Part shown: positions 1 to 7,428 of the stretch, piece by piece
Position numbering within the stretch: the first letter of the stretch is position 1
Layout: every line of letters begins with the position of its first letter
Origin: Ferrimicrobium acidiphilum DSM 19497
Lineage (GTDB): Bacteria > Actinomycetota > Acidimicrobiia > Acidimicrobiales > Acidimicrobiaceae
NCBI RefSeq assembly: GCF_000949255.1
Contig: NZ_JXUW01000027.1
Location: 1-38,062, forward strand
Reading direction: 5' to 3'
Length of the DNA: 38,062 nt
Position numbers and translations under genes: made by a program
Notes under the pieces: model-generated
What the model was told of the DNA's origin: nothing
Database searches by the model: none
What the model saw: the letters and a program-made list of their open reading frames with translations, nothing else

Positions 1-189
1 CACTTTAGTCCTGATGAGCTAGCGCACACCACAGATGCATGTAATGCTTGTGCTATCCTTTGTACATCTGAAGAAACAGGTGCCAATTACTTCGAGAGCC
101 ACAACGATCCAACTGTTCAGGTAAAGCGACTGAGCAAGCGGATTGAAGCTCTCGGGTTTGAGGTCACCGTAACCGAGAGGGTTGCCTAG
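1..189 (+). pseudogene. C-terminal fragment of a possible transposase
   Basis: A frame open from the left edge of the window runs to TAG at 187-189 and encodes 62 residues. The last third (residues about 34-62: YFESHNDP, then KRLSKRIEALGFEV) resembles the basic tail seen at the C-terminus of several insertion-sequence transposases, where a (K/R)RL..RL.ALG(Y/F).V motif is common. The family cannot be named from this piece. No start is visible and the 5' part lies outside the window, so whether the gene is intact is unknown. A mobile-element origin fits the many other IS relics in the window but is inference. Confidence 0.35.
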
Positions 190-689
190 GCCAGAGCATC
201 TCACAACGCAAAGACCAGCTCGCATCGTCGGATGCTTAGGTTTTGTCGTCCTTATTTTTCCTGGTAGGGGGCATTACACTTTAGAAGCGGCCAGTTGTAT
301 TGGAAGCTAGACGTATGTCGGCCCACCGTACTACTGGAGACCAACAGGTGTTGTCCAGCCCGCATGGTTGAGAGTTTTGCTGCGATCGACGCGGCTGTCA
401 GTTCGTCTCGCAGAAAATGTTACCGAATCCTGAACAACTTTGAATGCTTTAGACAACTACTGGACACACCACCTATTCTGAAAAGCGCTGTTACGAACTC
501 ATTACCTCTATCTAAGAGTTCAACAATCAACAACTATTCAGTTGGAATAACCGGCATCTGGTTGTAAACAGACTCACCACCGATCTGACGAGCACTCAAA
601 TGTCACCGATACAGTCAGCAGGAACACCGAGAACGGACTGAGGAGACGACGAGCTGTGCCCCAACCCTAGCTTCTCAGTGGAGGCGAAG
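190..689. other. Intergenic, no gene recognised
   Basis: About 500 bases between the fragment at the left edge and the lipoprotein promoter. A 90-codon open frame at 295-567 (+) has no ribosome-binding site, no recognisable motif and unremarkable composition. I see no RNA gene or strong hairpin. Confidence 0.5.
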
Positions 690-702
690 TATACTGCGGA
701 TA
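690..702 (+). promoter_or_regulatory. -10 box of a leaderless promoter for the BNR lipoprotein
   Basis: TATACT at 690-695 is followed by exactly six bases and then ATG at 702. A TANNNT hexamer placed like this puts the transcription start on the A of the start codon, the actinobacterial leaderless arrangement. It selects ATG 702 over the upstream GTG at 678, which would lie inside the promoter. No clear -35 is visible. Confidence 0.6.
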
Positions 703-1922
703 TGCACGCACGGATAGGAGCGCCTCGAAGAGCCAAGGCTATTGGTGTCGTGCCGGTAGCGCTAGCGTTCCTCATCTCCGCCTGCTCCTCCCCGACATCC
801 TCCAGCGCGCACAAGGTCACACCTGGAATGCACCTAACGCCGGTAGTGATCCCCACTGGCGCTCCGGTGTTCCTGGGTGGTGCTTCTGAGAGCGATGGCA
901 GCGGCCTGTTGACCTTTAATCCGCAGGTCCCGAGTTCGAACACACCAAAGCATTTCATCCCACCGGACTCGGCCTTGTTGGCCGGTGTATCGAGCAGCGG
1001 CAAGCTCCGACCACTGTTGACAATCGCCCAAGGACGTGCGCTGATATCCCCCTTCAAGCGCTCGGGCGGGAGCTTCGTCATGTCAGCATCATTCGTAAAC
1101 TCCAAGATCGGATGGGCCACGCTCTGGAGTGCCGTATCCGCTACAGGAATCGTCGTCAGGACGACTAGCGGAGGGAGATCTTGGTCCCGGATTAGAGGCA
1201 CCTACAGCGCGGGCAATGGCTCGAGTCTGATCGTCACCGCGGTGAACGCAACAACCGCTTGGCTGGAGATCACACCAGCGGGAGCGAATGTTAGTGACTA
1301 TTTCTACCGCATCACTGCTGCGGGCCAACAAGTCCAACCGGTCTGCCTCTGTGACGGAGGGCCGACGTTGCTCGGGGTGCTGAGCCAAAGCGATGCGATT
1401 GGAGCGATATCGCCATTGGACAACCAGCCGCCAACGCCGGCAGGTGTCTCATTCTTTACATTCTCGGACACCAAGAGCACAATCTGGACTCCTGCAACTC
1501 CTCTTCACTATGCGCTCGCTACAGGAGGGTTGCGTGAGCAGCCAGAGGTCGTCGGGATCACAATGGGACCACACAAAGGGATCAGCAACGTAGTGGTAGA
1601 GACGAATCATACCGTGAAGGCGAGGATCAGGATCTCGGATATTCACGACTTGCCTTCTGCCACCTTTGGCCCACACGGCTCCTTGCTTCTTGGGTGGGTA
1701 ACCGAACAGGGTGACGCGAAACTGGCACTCTTTGCCCCAGGTCAAAGCAAGCCGTATAGAACCGCGGACCTAGGCAGTATTGTCCCGAAACACGGAGGAG
1801 CGGGACCGATCGGACCTCAACCAGTGACAGTTCAGAGGGCAGGATCATCGTTTCTGGTGTTGAGTGCGGAATCGCTTCATAACTTTGGCGTTCTCAGGCG
1901 TGCCTGGACCGTGTCCGGCTGA
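702..1922 (+). CDS. Lipoprotein with BNR-like repeat, unknown function
   Basis: 406 residues from ATG 702. The N-terminus is a lipoprotein signal: RRAK, a hydrophobic stretch, then the lipobox LISAC with Cys at about residue 28, followed by a Ser/Thr-rich linker. This predicts a protein anchored outside the cytoplasmic membrane. Around residues 125-165 there is a beta-rich segment with TTSGGRSWS, a BNR/Asp-box-like motif of the Ycf48/sialidase propeller type, preceded by a sequence ending IGWATLW. The second half is probably also beta-rich but shows no named domain. The larger lipoprotein at 15077-17056 has the same general plan, and a decayed copy of the region around the BNR motif lies at 13825-14055. 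Function unknown; surface binding or envelope-assembly roles are possible. The start is set by the leaderless -10 box. Confidence 0.75.
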   Translation: MHARIGAPRRAKAIGVVPVALAFLISACSSPTSSSAHKVTPGMHLTPVVIPTGAPVFLGGASESDGSGLLTFNPQVPSSNTPKHFIPPDSALLAGVSSSGKLRPLLTIAQGRALISPFKRSGGSFVMSASFVNSKIGWATLWSAVSATGIVVRTTSGGRSWSRIRGTYSAGNGSSLIVTAVNATTAWLEITPAGANVSDYFYRITAAGQQVQPVCLCDGGPTLLGVLSQSDAIGAISPLDNQPPTPAGVSFFTFSDTKSTIWTPATPLHYALATGGLREQPEVVGITMGPHKGISNVVVETNHTVKARIRISDIHDLPSATFGPHGSLLLGWVTEQGDAKLALFAPGQSKPYRTADLGSIVPKHGGAGPIGPQPVTVQRAGSSFLVLSAESLHNFGVLRRAWTVSG

Positions 1923-2252
1923 CAAGCAGGCTGGATTCGCTCACCGAAGGCGACACCGGTCCCCACGTACCTATGCGGCTTGGGTCGTCTAGACTTGTTC
2001 GAACGCCATTCAGCAACACATGGGGGGTCCTCGAATGTCGATGTCCCCTACGGGAGCTCCTGTCCACCGGCAAGGTGAACCAAACCTTTGGCTAGTTTGC
2101 CGAGACCAGATCTCCCCAGAGTTCTAAAAGGCCAATGGCCAAGCATTCCTTCCACCGAGCCAAAGGTGCAGGGAGCAATCGCTGACTCGAGATCGAGGGG
2201 CACCGCGACGGACTAGCTTTCAGCCACCCAAAGTCGTCTACTACCATCACGT
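1923..2252. other. Intergenic, no gene recognised
   Basis: About 330 bases between the lipoprotein and the toxin-antitoxin relics. GTTCGAAC near 1996-2003 is a perfect 8-base palindrome, but nothing shows what it does. No coding frame with family-like sequence was found on either strand. Confidence 0.45.
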
Positions 2253-2269
2253 AGTCAACTAGGTTGACT
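2253..2269. promoter_or_regulatory. Inverted repeat, candidate operator of the XRE-HipA module
   Basis: AGTCAAC, a TAG spacer, then GTTGACT form a perfect 7-base inverted repeat 25 bases before the ATG of the XRE antitoxin relic. Antitoxins with this helix-turn-helix usually repress their own promoter through such palindromes, so this is a plausible autoregulatory site. Assignment is by position only. Confidence 0.4.
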
Positions 2270-2293
2270 CCCATATCAGAGTAGGAGGTCAAC

Positions 2294-2533
2294 ATGGAGT
2301 ACCCGGGACGACACGAAGTCCCGAATCGCTCGGGCACATACTCCAACAGGCTCGCTTGCTCTCGAGGCTGACCCAACGCGAGTTCGCCAACCGCCTCGAC
2401 ACCACCCAGCGTCCCATCTGGGAGCTCGAGACGAACAAGTCGTCGATCGCCATGCTACGACTCCTCCCATACCTGGTCGATTGCGACATGACCCTGACCG
2501 CGACCATCGCAAGGATGGGCGACCGCAATGACT
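2294..2533 (+). pseudogene. XRE/HipB-type antitoxin, frameshifted near the start
   Basis: ATG 2294 has an excellent Shine-Dalgarno sequence (AGGAGG at 2282-2287). Its frame, however, ends after about 26 codons. The family-like sequence is in another frame from about 2308: SPESLGHILQQARLLSRLTQ, then REFANRL and a segment ending WELETNK. This is the XRE helix-turn-helix typical of HipB-like antitoxins. That frame has no ATG, GTG or TTG before the conserved part. A single indel around the CCCGGG at 2302-2307 would join the good start to the good frame, so I read this as a frameshifted gene (or a sequence error). Its TGA at 2531-2533 overlaps the ATG at 2528 of the HipA stub, the usual tight coupling of antitoxin and toxin. 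Confidence 0.6.
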
Positions 2534-2590
2534 GAACTCACCGTCGAGATCTATGGCACCTTGATCCGATTCGGAAGCAACTTCGACGTC
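2528..2590 (+). pseudogene. HipA kinase toxin, N-terminal stub
   Basis: ATG 2528 overlaps the end of the XRE antitoxin frame. The first residues, MTELTVEIYGTLI, match the conserved start of HipA-type serine/threonine kinase toxins. Homology fades after about 20 residues; the frame then continues as unrelated sequence to about 2818. HipA proteins are over 400 residues, so essentially all of the kinase is gone, and the stub runs directly into a YoeB-like relic in another frame. Identification rests on the short N-terminus plus its position behind an XRE antitoxin. Confidence 0.5.
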
Positions 2591-2853
2591 CAGGGCGGCG
2601 GCGCTGGCATGACGCCGGTTTTTATCACGCGTATTGGCCACAAATTGACGGCGCCATCCGCATGCGGATCAAACGTTTGCTCAACAACACCTCACGTGAC
2701 CGAACATGCGGGGTCGGCAAGCCTGTGCCACTCAAGTACGCGATGGGCGGCACCTGATTGCGATCGATCACCGAGGAGTACCGGCTCGATTCCGAAGTGC
2801 TCGAGGCGGACTTCGTGATCCTTTGGTCCTGCCGTTACTATGAGAAGTCATGA
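2590..2853 (+). pseudogene. YoeB/Txe-type endoribonuclease toxin with an internal stop
   Basis: In the frame ending TGA 2851-2853, the translation contains the YoeB landmarks in order: WHDAGFYHAYW (equivalent of the W.D...YW start), RIKRLLNNTSRD, then GVGKPVPLKY, a TGA at 2755-2757, RSITEEYRL, and ADFVILWSCRYYEK. The stop lies where relatives usually have W-S-R before the R.ITEEYRL block, so TGG to TGA is the simplest reading. The normal N-terminus is also not visible. YoeB toxins are about 85 residues and cleave mRNA at the ribosome, with the C-terminal H/Y pair catalytic; here the end reads RYYEK. Its last bases overlap ATG 2850 of the next gene. The partner YefM antitoxin is absent. Confidence 0.65.
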
Positions 2854-3272
2854 CTCAGGTGATCGTGCTGAATGGCGGCTCGAGCTCAGGGAAGTCCTCG
2901 ATCGCGCGAGCCCTCCAGGACATCTTGCCGAAAGTATGGCTGACCTTCGCAGTGGATGCCCTGATCGAGGCGCTCCCTGGTCGAGGCGACGATCCCCGCT
3001 CGGGACTGGTCTTCGAAGCGGACGGCACCGTCACCGTCAAGACCGAGTTCCGAGCCCTCGAGGACGTCTGGTACGCGGGCCTGGCGTTCATGGCTCACAA
3101 CGGCGTGTCGTTTATTCTCGACGAAGTCCTACTGACCGGAGGTGTCGGACAACGACGACTGCAAGCCGCATTAAACGGCATCAACTTGTTGTGGGTCGGC
3201 GGCCAGGCACTCACTTCGAGAGTCCATTGGCGGATGGCTAGATCGTCGGTACCACACCCCATCGCCTGTTGA
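2850..3272 (+). CDS. Chloramphenicol phosphotransferase-like P-loop protein, 3' end damaged
   Basis: 140 residues. Residues 4-17 form a hydrophobic strand and a Walker A loop (LNGGSSSGKSS, Lys15). Asp36 in FAVDALIEAL lies at the place of the catalytic Asp of chloramphenicol phosphotransferase. EDVWYAG, FILDEVLL and a segment ending RRLQAALNGI follow as in the family, which transfers a phosphate from ATP to small alcohols; many members are not resistance enzymes. Relatives are about 175-190 residues. Here the last 25 residues after LLWVG do not match, and the adjacent TIGR02391 sequence begins in another frame at that point, so the C-terminal third appears to have been lost by deletion. The product is probably inactive. 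The start overlaps the stop of the YoeB relic. Confidence 0.6.
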   Translation: MTQVIVLNGGSSSGKSSIARALQDILPKVWLTFAVDALIEALPGRGDDPRSGLVFEADGTVTVKTEFRALEDVWYAGLAFMAHNGVSFILDEVLLTGGVGQRRLQAALNGINLLWVGGQALTSRVHWRMARSSVPHPIAC

Positions 3273-3294
3273 AGTTAGAAGGCGTATCGTCGCT

Positions 3295-3807
3295 TTGCTT
3301 GGGCAGCAGGGTTGGCACGTTCGTGATGGCCGCCTCGTTATAGGACAGCGGCTGTACGTGGAACCCGGAACCGCTATGTCACTTGGGCGCGATGCACTGC
3401 TGGCAGGGCTTCATGCGAATATTCGGAAAGTCATCGAGAGGTTCGTCGAAGACCACCTTGACGTTGCCATTTTTGAGTCATTCAAGGCTATCAATTACCG
3501 AGTGAAGGAGATGAGCAGTCTCGATCTCGACGGTAGCAAGCTCATGGACGCAACATTAAACGTAACGAACCCGAAGATTCGCTTTGCGGACCTGTCCTCG
3601 CAAACTGGGAAGGATGTCCAGCAAGGTTTGCATTTCCTCTTCAAGGGAGCCGTACAGGCATTTCGAAACCCTGATGCTCATGAACAGTTCAGGCTGCTTG
3701 ACGAAGAGGAGGGGCTAGAGGTGCTGGCATTCGCTAGCATGCTGATGCGCAGACTGGTTCGGGCAGACACAGCTAGCCAAAACTCGTCCCAGGAGTCGGC
3801 GCAGTAG
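3295..3807 (+). CDS. TIGR02391 (Ymh) family protein, 5'-truncated
   Basis: 170 residues from TTG 3295, although the open frame begins at 3175 and already reads as protein from about 3222 (WLDRRYHTP, VEVRRRIVALLG), so the true start is missing. The C-terminal half carries the TIGR02391 signature: LMDATLNVTNPKIRFADLSS, a Q.G..FLF.GA block, then FRNPDAHE and LLDEEEGLEVLAFASML. Family members are about 250 residues and often lie in mobile or defence-associated loci; their biochemical role is not established. The last residues (from about 3765) run antisense through a zinc-ribbon-like frame, so the C-terminus may also be joined to foreign DNA. Probably a relic. Confidence 0.55.
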   Translation: MLGQQGWHVRDGRLVIGQRLYVEPGTAMSLGRDALLAGLHANIRKVIERFVEDHLDVAIFESFKAINYRVKEMSSLDLDGSKLMDATLNVTNPKIRFADLSSQTGKDVQQGLHFLFKGAVQAFRNPDAHEQFRLLDEEEGLEVLAFASMLMRRLVRADTASQNSSQESAQ

Positions 3808-3899
3808 AAGTCGTCACCGGCGGCGCAACGGTGGCCGTCAGGGTGGATGAGTTCGGTATCGACTGGGCACCCGCACCGAACACAGAAGACCCGCGACAC
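3775..3899 (-). pseudogene. Possible zinc-ribbon protein fragment
   Basis: From GTG 3899 the minus strand reads CVRCGCPVDTELI, then GHRCAAGDDFYCAD and WDEFW. The CxxC pair plus two further cysteines resembles small zinc-ribbon proteins. A TAA lies just upstream, and the downstream part enters the antisense of the TIGR02391 gene, so the piece looks truncated on at least one side. It may be a chance frame. Confidence 0.25.
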
Positions 3900-3950
3900 T
3901 TCCCTTTACAGCGGGAGGCTCGCCATTTGCTCGAGCTGTAGAGAACCCGT

Positions 3951-4945
3951 CTACCCTCGGACGGGCTCGCATAGTTGAGGGCCTTGGGCTTGTTGGCTAT
4001 CAGTTGGCATCTGAGAAGTGTAGGTATCTGTGCTAAGGCTAAAGTACAGCTTGGCGCCAGTCGTCGTCGAAACTACAACTCCGCCTGGAAGAACGTTGTC
4101 AATGGTAGTCAATTGAAGACCACTCGGAGCTGGGAACGTCTTTCGCTTCGCTGAGTCGTACCCAAAAAGAGATGTAGTCGCCGGAGTGATCGGGACTGCT
4201 GCGTCTGTCCATGGCTGGAGCGCGATCTGCGAATCGGTGATATGTCCAGATGGACTAGAGTTATCTTGGACCACACCACCTATGAGATGAACGCGTGTGG
4301 TGCTCGCACCTGGGGTTACACAGACGAAGGCGCCGACGGTGGATAATTGGATACCTGGAACCTCGAAGCCATTTACAACCGGCACTTTAGAGATAGGAGT
4401 AGAGGTAAATGTCCAGCCAGAGGCAGTCATATTGCCATAGCCGGATCCAGCCTCTGCCAACACGCCAATCTCGTGATTGTACTGCTGGGTCAAAGACTCC
4501 TGTCCGGCTTGAGCCTGTTGCTGGAGTTGCGAGACTTGCTTGGATGACCTATGGCCTGCATTGGGACTCTCTACGTCCTCTAGCGTTCTAAGAAAGATCG
4601 ACTGCAGGGTACTGGAGGAGGAGGGATTCGACGGCGTGGATGCTGGGTTCCATGCAAAACTTCTGGCTACCGCTAGGTAGTTATCCTGGAAATGTTGGGG
4701 CCAATGCTGAAATTCTTGAACTTCAGTGCTGGATAGATCCTGTAAGCTCCACTCAGCACGAGTGCTCCCGGAGAACCTTGGCGGAAGACTCACGCTATCA
4801 ACAACATGGGTGGATGGATCTCGCGCATGTGCGGTGCCAACAGTGATAACTACTGCACCAAGAACTAGAGCGCCAATGGAAACCAGGGAAACCGCCCGAT
4901 GATTTTTGATAAGCCGCCCGATGGATTCTACTTGCGTTTACTCAC
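3951..4945 (-). CDS. Exported protein of unknown function, apparent frameshift in the signal sequence
   Basis: The uninterrupted frame from GTG 4793 gives 280 residues but no signal. The same frame stays open upstream to about 4936 and encodes a textbook export segment: RLIKNHRAVSLVSIGALVLG, then AVVITVGTAHA. It has no start codon. The best start is GTG 4945, followed by S-K-R-K and then TAG in the other frame. A one-base indel near 4931 would join them. The mature protein has a Ser/Pro linker, a Gln-rich probable coiled coil (VSQLQQQAQAGQESLTQQ, about residues 85-105 from GTG 4793) and a beta-rich C-terminal half ending GAKLYFSLSTDTYTS. The neighbouring protein at 5203 has the same plan. Function unknown. 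Confidence 0.55.
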
Positions 4946-5202
4946 CTTTCTCGGATAGGTCCGGAGGGCACTGGACGGCCCTTTGCTGCCGACACAACAA
5001 TAATACATGTCAGTAACGCATTGGGCTAACGAACGGTATGCGATCCACCTGAAGCGCGAGTGGGTCGAGTGGAGTGGAGATGCGACAAACGCTCATAATC
5101 CAAAGGTCGCACGTGTGGAGAGCCACATCATTGCAAGAGTCGCAGGGCTGATCGATAGCGAGCACAAACGGAAAGTGATAGGATCACAGCACGAGAGCTC
5201 TA

Positions 5203-5844
5203 GTGAATGTGTTCCCTGAGATAACCAAGAATCGCAAGGTACTCTATATTGGAGGTGTAGCGGCAGCCGTGGTGGTTGCAGGCTCGCTTTCGCTAATGAT
5301 GCCAAAGAGTTCGGGCGCGTCAGAGTTGCCAGGGTTGTCCGGTCTGACGCCTGCGAAGGCCGCTCATCTGCAACAGCAGATCTTGGCTCAACAGCAGGAG
5401 AGCGCGTCGAACCATTCCACTCAAAGTTATGCTCAAGGACTTGCTCAGGTGCAAAAATCATCTGTTCCGGCGTCCAAGTTGCCTTTTCCCACTGGAATTC
5501 AGAACATCAAGCAGTCGGGCCTGGGTCCATCGTTCATCGTCTCGAATGAATGGGATACGGTCATGAACAGTACAGAATATGTTGTCTACTGCGGTGGTGT
5601 GGCGTCAGCTGCCGACTTAACGACAGGCGGCTCGGCTGTTACGACTGGCGCGGTTGAGGTCTGGAAGAATATCGACTCAGGAGCAACAGCTACCCCTCAA
5701 GAGGTCGGTCTCTACAAGTTTGCGGGATCAGCGTCATCAGCGCTTAAGGCCACCAGCGCATCTGAAAGCACTGTTACTTTGGCCTACAAGACCGGAACGG
5801 TCACGTTTGACCTTGCAAACGATTCCTTTTTGCCATCATCGTAA
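5203..5844 (+). CDS. Exported or anchored protein of unknown function
   Basis: 213 residues from GTG 5203 (an alternative GTG lies at 5209). Residues 10-30 (KVLYIGGVAAAVVVAGSLSL) are a signal sequence or membrane anchor. A Gln-rich helix follows (HLQQQILAQQQESASNH, about 48-65), then a beta-rich domain from about residue 105 to the end (EYVVYCGGVASA, TVTFDLAND). This signal, Gln-rich helix and beta-domain order matches the divergent neighbour at 3951-4945, and both end in a TGT/TGA-(V/K)..F.L..D element. They may be distant paralogues. Two exported proteins side by side suggest a surface role, but no known domain is recognised. Confidence 0.6.
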   Translation: MNVFPEITKNRKVLYIGGVAAAVVVAGSLSLMMPKSSGASELPGLSGLTPAKAAHLQQQILAQQQESASNHSTQSYAQGLAQVQKSSVPASKLPFPTGIQNIKQSGLGPSFIVSNEWDTVMNSTEYVVYCGGVASAADLTTGGSAVTTGAVEVWKNIDSGATATPQEVGLYKFAGSASSALKATSASESTVTLAYKTGTVTFDLANDSFLPSS

Positions 5845-5940
5845 GCGACTACTCCAACGAAGATCTGGGAGCTGGTATTGAGCGGGGGACAGTCCTGAGG
5901 CTCTCTTCTCCGCGTGGGGTCTGGAGTGGCGAATCCTATG

Positions 5941-5966
5941 TGATCCACCTCTCATGCGAGAGGATC
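5941..5966. terminator. Stem-loop between converging genes
   Basis: CCTCTC, loop ATGC, GAGAGG form a perfect 6-base stem, flanked by TGAT and ATCA that can extend it. It sits between the exported-protein gene (+) and the IS607 element (-). There is no T-run, so it may be a weak terminator or part of a mobile-element end. Confidence 0.3.
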
Positions 5967-5991
5967 AACCATAATAGATGCGGGTGGAAAC

Positions 5992-6039
5992 GCTTGACTA
6001 ATCTGGCCCCACCACGCTTGACCAATCTGGCCCCACCCT
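5992..6039. repeat. 24-base tandem repeat, probable terminal repeats of another insertion sequence
   Basis: Two adjoining 24-base units (about 5992-6015 and 6016-6039), each GCTTGACYAATCTGGCCCCA plus four bases, differ at one internal position and at the end. Repeated TGGGGCCA units spaced 20-odd bases apart are typical of IS21-like ends. The unit lies where the tnpB reading frame departs from its homologue. Related TGGGGCCA units occur near 23715 and 30830-30860. Confidence 0.5.
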
Positions 6040-7428
6040 CAACACCACGGTTCGTAGACTTGAAGCATTCTCATCGCGATCTACCTCAACGTGGCAGGTA
6101 TCACAGGTCAGCCTTTTAGCGAGCTTTGCACCCGTTAGTCTGCCTCCGCAGTTGTGGTGGATCTGTGATGACGGGAAGAAGCGATTTACAACGACTACCT
6201 TCACTCCCACACGTTCTGCCTTGTAGGTAAGCGTTGGTCGGAAGGCTCCGAGTCCGGCATCGGATACCGAACGGCGGAATGCCCGTCTTCCCATGCTCCG
6301 TTTCATGGCAGCGAGGTTAAGGTCTTCAATCTTAACTTCGCTGTAGTTATCCACCAGATAACGAGTCAACTGGTGGATGCTTTCACGACGGATGTATACG
6401 GCTTTACGGTCTAACTTGACAAGCTTGGCTTTCGCTCGCCTGTGACCGTGTGATCCAGGTATCCGTCGTGAAAGAGTGCGCCCAACCCTGCGGCGCTCTG
6501 TGAGTGTAGCACGTAGTGGTGCTGGGTTGGGGAAAATTGTTATGCTGCCGTTACTGTCAGCCACGGTAGCTAGTGACCGTAGTCCTAGATCGACGCCAGC
6601 CTTGCCGGCTTTGGGTGACTGTCCCGATGGAGACACGATCTGTGTTCTTACGGCCATTTGGCAAGAGACGAACAACCTCCCCCATCTCTCCGATAAAGTG
6701 CAGTTGAGTAGTCGAGCGTTGTTTTTGGCTAGGTGTCGCTGTATTCTGCGAGTGTTCTCTTTAGAGCGTAGACCCCCTATGGTCGGCAGCACAATCGTCC
6801 GGCGATCATCCTCAAAGCGCATAGCGCCAGTCGTAAAACGTACTCTGTTCTGGTCTTTTCTCTTGGACTTGAACTTCGGGAATCCGACCTTCCTGCCCTT
6901 GCGACTTCCGCGTTTTGAGCTTGACCAGTTAGATAGCGACTGCACTAGGTCGGCTATACCAGAGGCATACGCTTCTTTGGAGTTGTCTCCCCACCAAGGC
7001 GCGACCTCGTCCTTCTCTTGGTTCCACTGTTTACGAAGAGCCTCAAGAGTCCACGGCGTAGATGGGCAACTCGCGTCTTTCTTCTTAGCCTCCATGTCTG
7101 ACTTTACTTTGGCTAGCGCCCAGTTGTAGGCGACTCTTCTGGCTCCGAAGTGAGATCGAACAAGAGAAGCCGATTGTTGATCTTTTGGCCATTCTACTTC
7201 AAAAGAGGCACCTGCAACCGTCCATCCAGTCGGAACCTTTTCGCCGGTATCGTTGCATAACCCGAAGAGTACACTGACCGACTCTAGAGCATCTCGGTAT
7301 TGCTCAAAATCTCCAGCTAGCGCGACTTTCCTGGTCGGTTTACCGTCATCGAGAAGAACTTTGCCTCCGGTGAGATCGGATACTTTCTGAGCCTGTACTT
7401 TTGTGCGCATCACTGCAATCATGAGCAC
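5998..7428 (-). CDS. tnpB: TnpB RNA-guided nuclease of an IS607-type element, C-terminus replaced
   Basis: 476 residues from GTG 7428; internal starts ATG 7422 and ATG 7410 are possible, the last giving the usual MRTKVQAQ. The RuvC-like active site is complete: Asp280 in GVDLGLRSLATVA, Glu368 in IEDLNLAAM and Asp452 in VDRDENAS. The zinc-binding region reads IHHNCGG and LTCDTC, with one Cys instead of a pair in the first half. TnpB proteins cleave DNA guided by an RNA made from the element's 3' end. After DENAS the normal LNIRDW continuation, still present in the relic at 18967-19330, is replaced by residues read through a foreign tandem repeat. The nuclease core may therefore survive, but its guide-RNA region is gone. 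It overlaps tnpA by 10 bases. Confidence 0.85.
   Translation of the reverse strand: MLMIAVMRTKVQAQKVSDLTGGKVLLDDGKPTRKVALAGDFEQYRDALESVSVLFGLCNDTGEKVPTGWTVAGASFEVEWPKDQQSASLVRSHFGARRVAYNWALAKVKSDMEAKKKDASCPSTPWTLEALRKQWNQEKDEVAPWWGDNSKEAYASGIADLVQSLSNWSSSKRGSRKGRKVGFPKFKSKRKDQNRVRFTTGAMRFEDDRRTIVLPTIGGLRSKENTRRIQRHLAKNNARLLNCTLSERWGRLFVSCQMAVRTQIVSPSGQSPKAGKAGVDLGLRSLATVADSNGSITIFPNPAPLRATLTERRRVGRTLSRRIPGSHGHRRAKAKLVKLDRKAVYIRRESIHQLTRYLVDNYSEVKIEDLNLAAMKRSMGRRAFRRSVSDAGLGAFRPTLTYKAERVGVKVVVVNRFFPSSQIHHNCGGRLTGAKLAKRLTCDTCHVEVDRDENASSLRTVVLRVGPDWSSVVGPD

Noticed and set aside
295-567. 90-codon open frame on the plus strand
   Set aside because: No ribosome-binding site, no recognisable motif and no supporting context.
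5007-5219. 70-codon open frame just before the exported-protein gene
   Set aside because: It overlaps the start of the better-supported gene at 5203, has no Shine-Dalgarno sequence and no family-like sequence.
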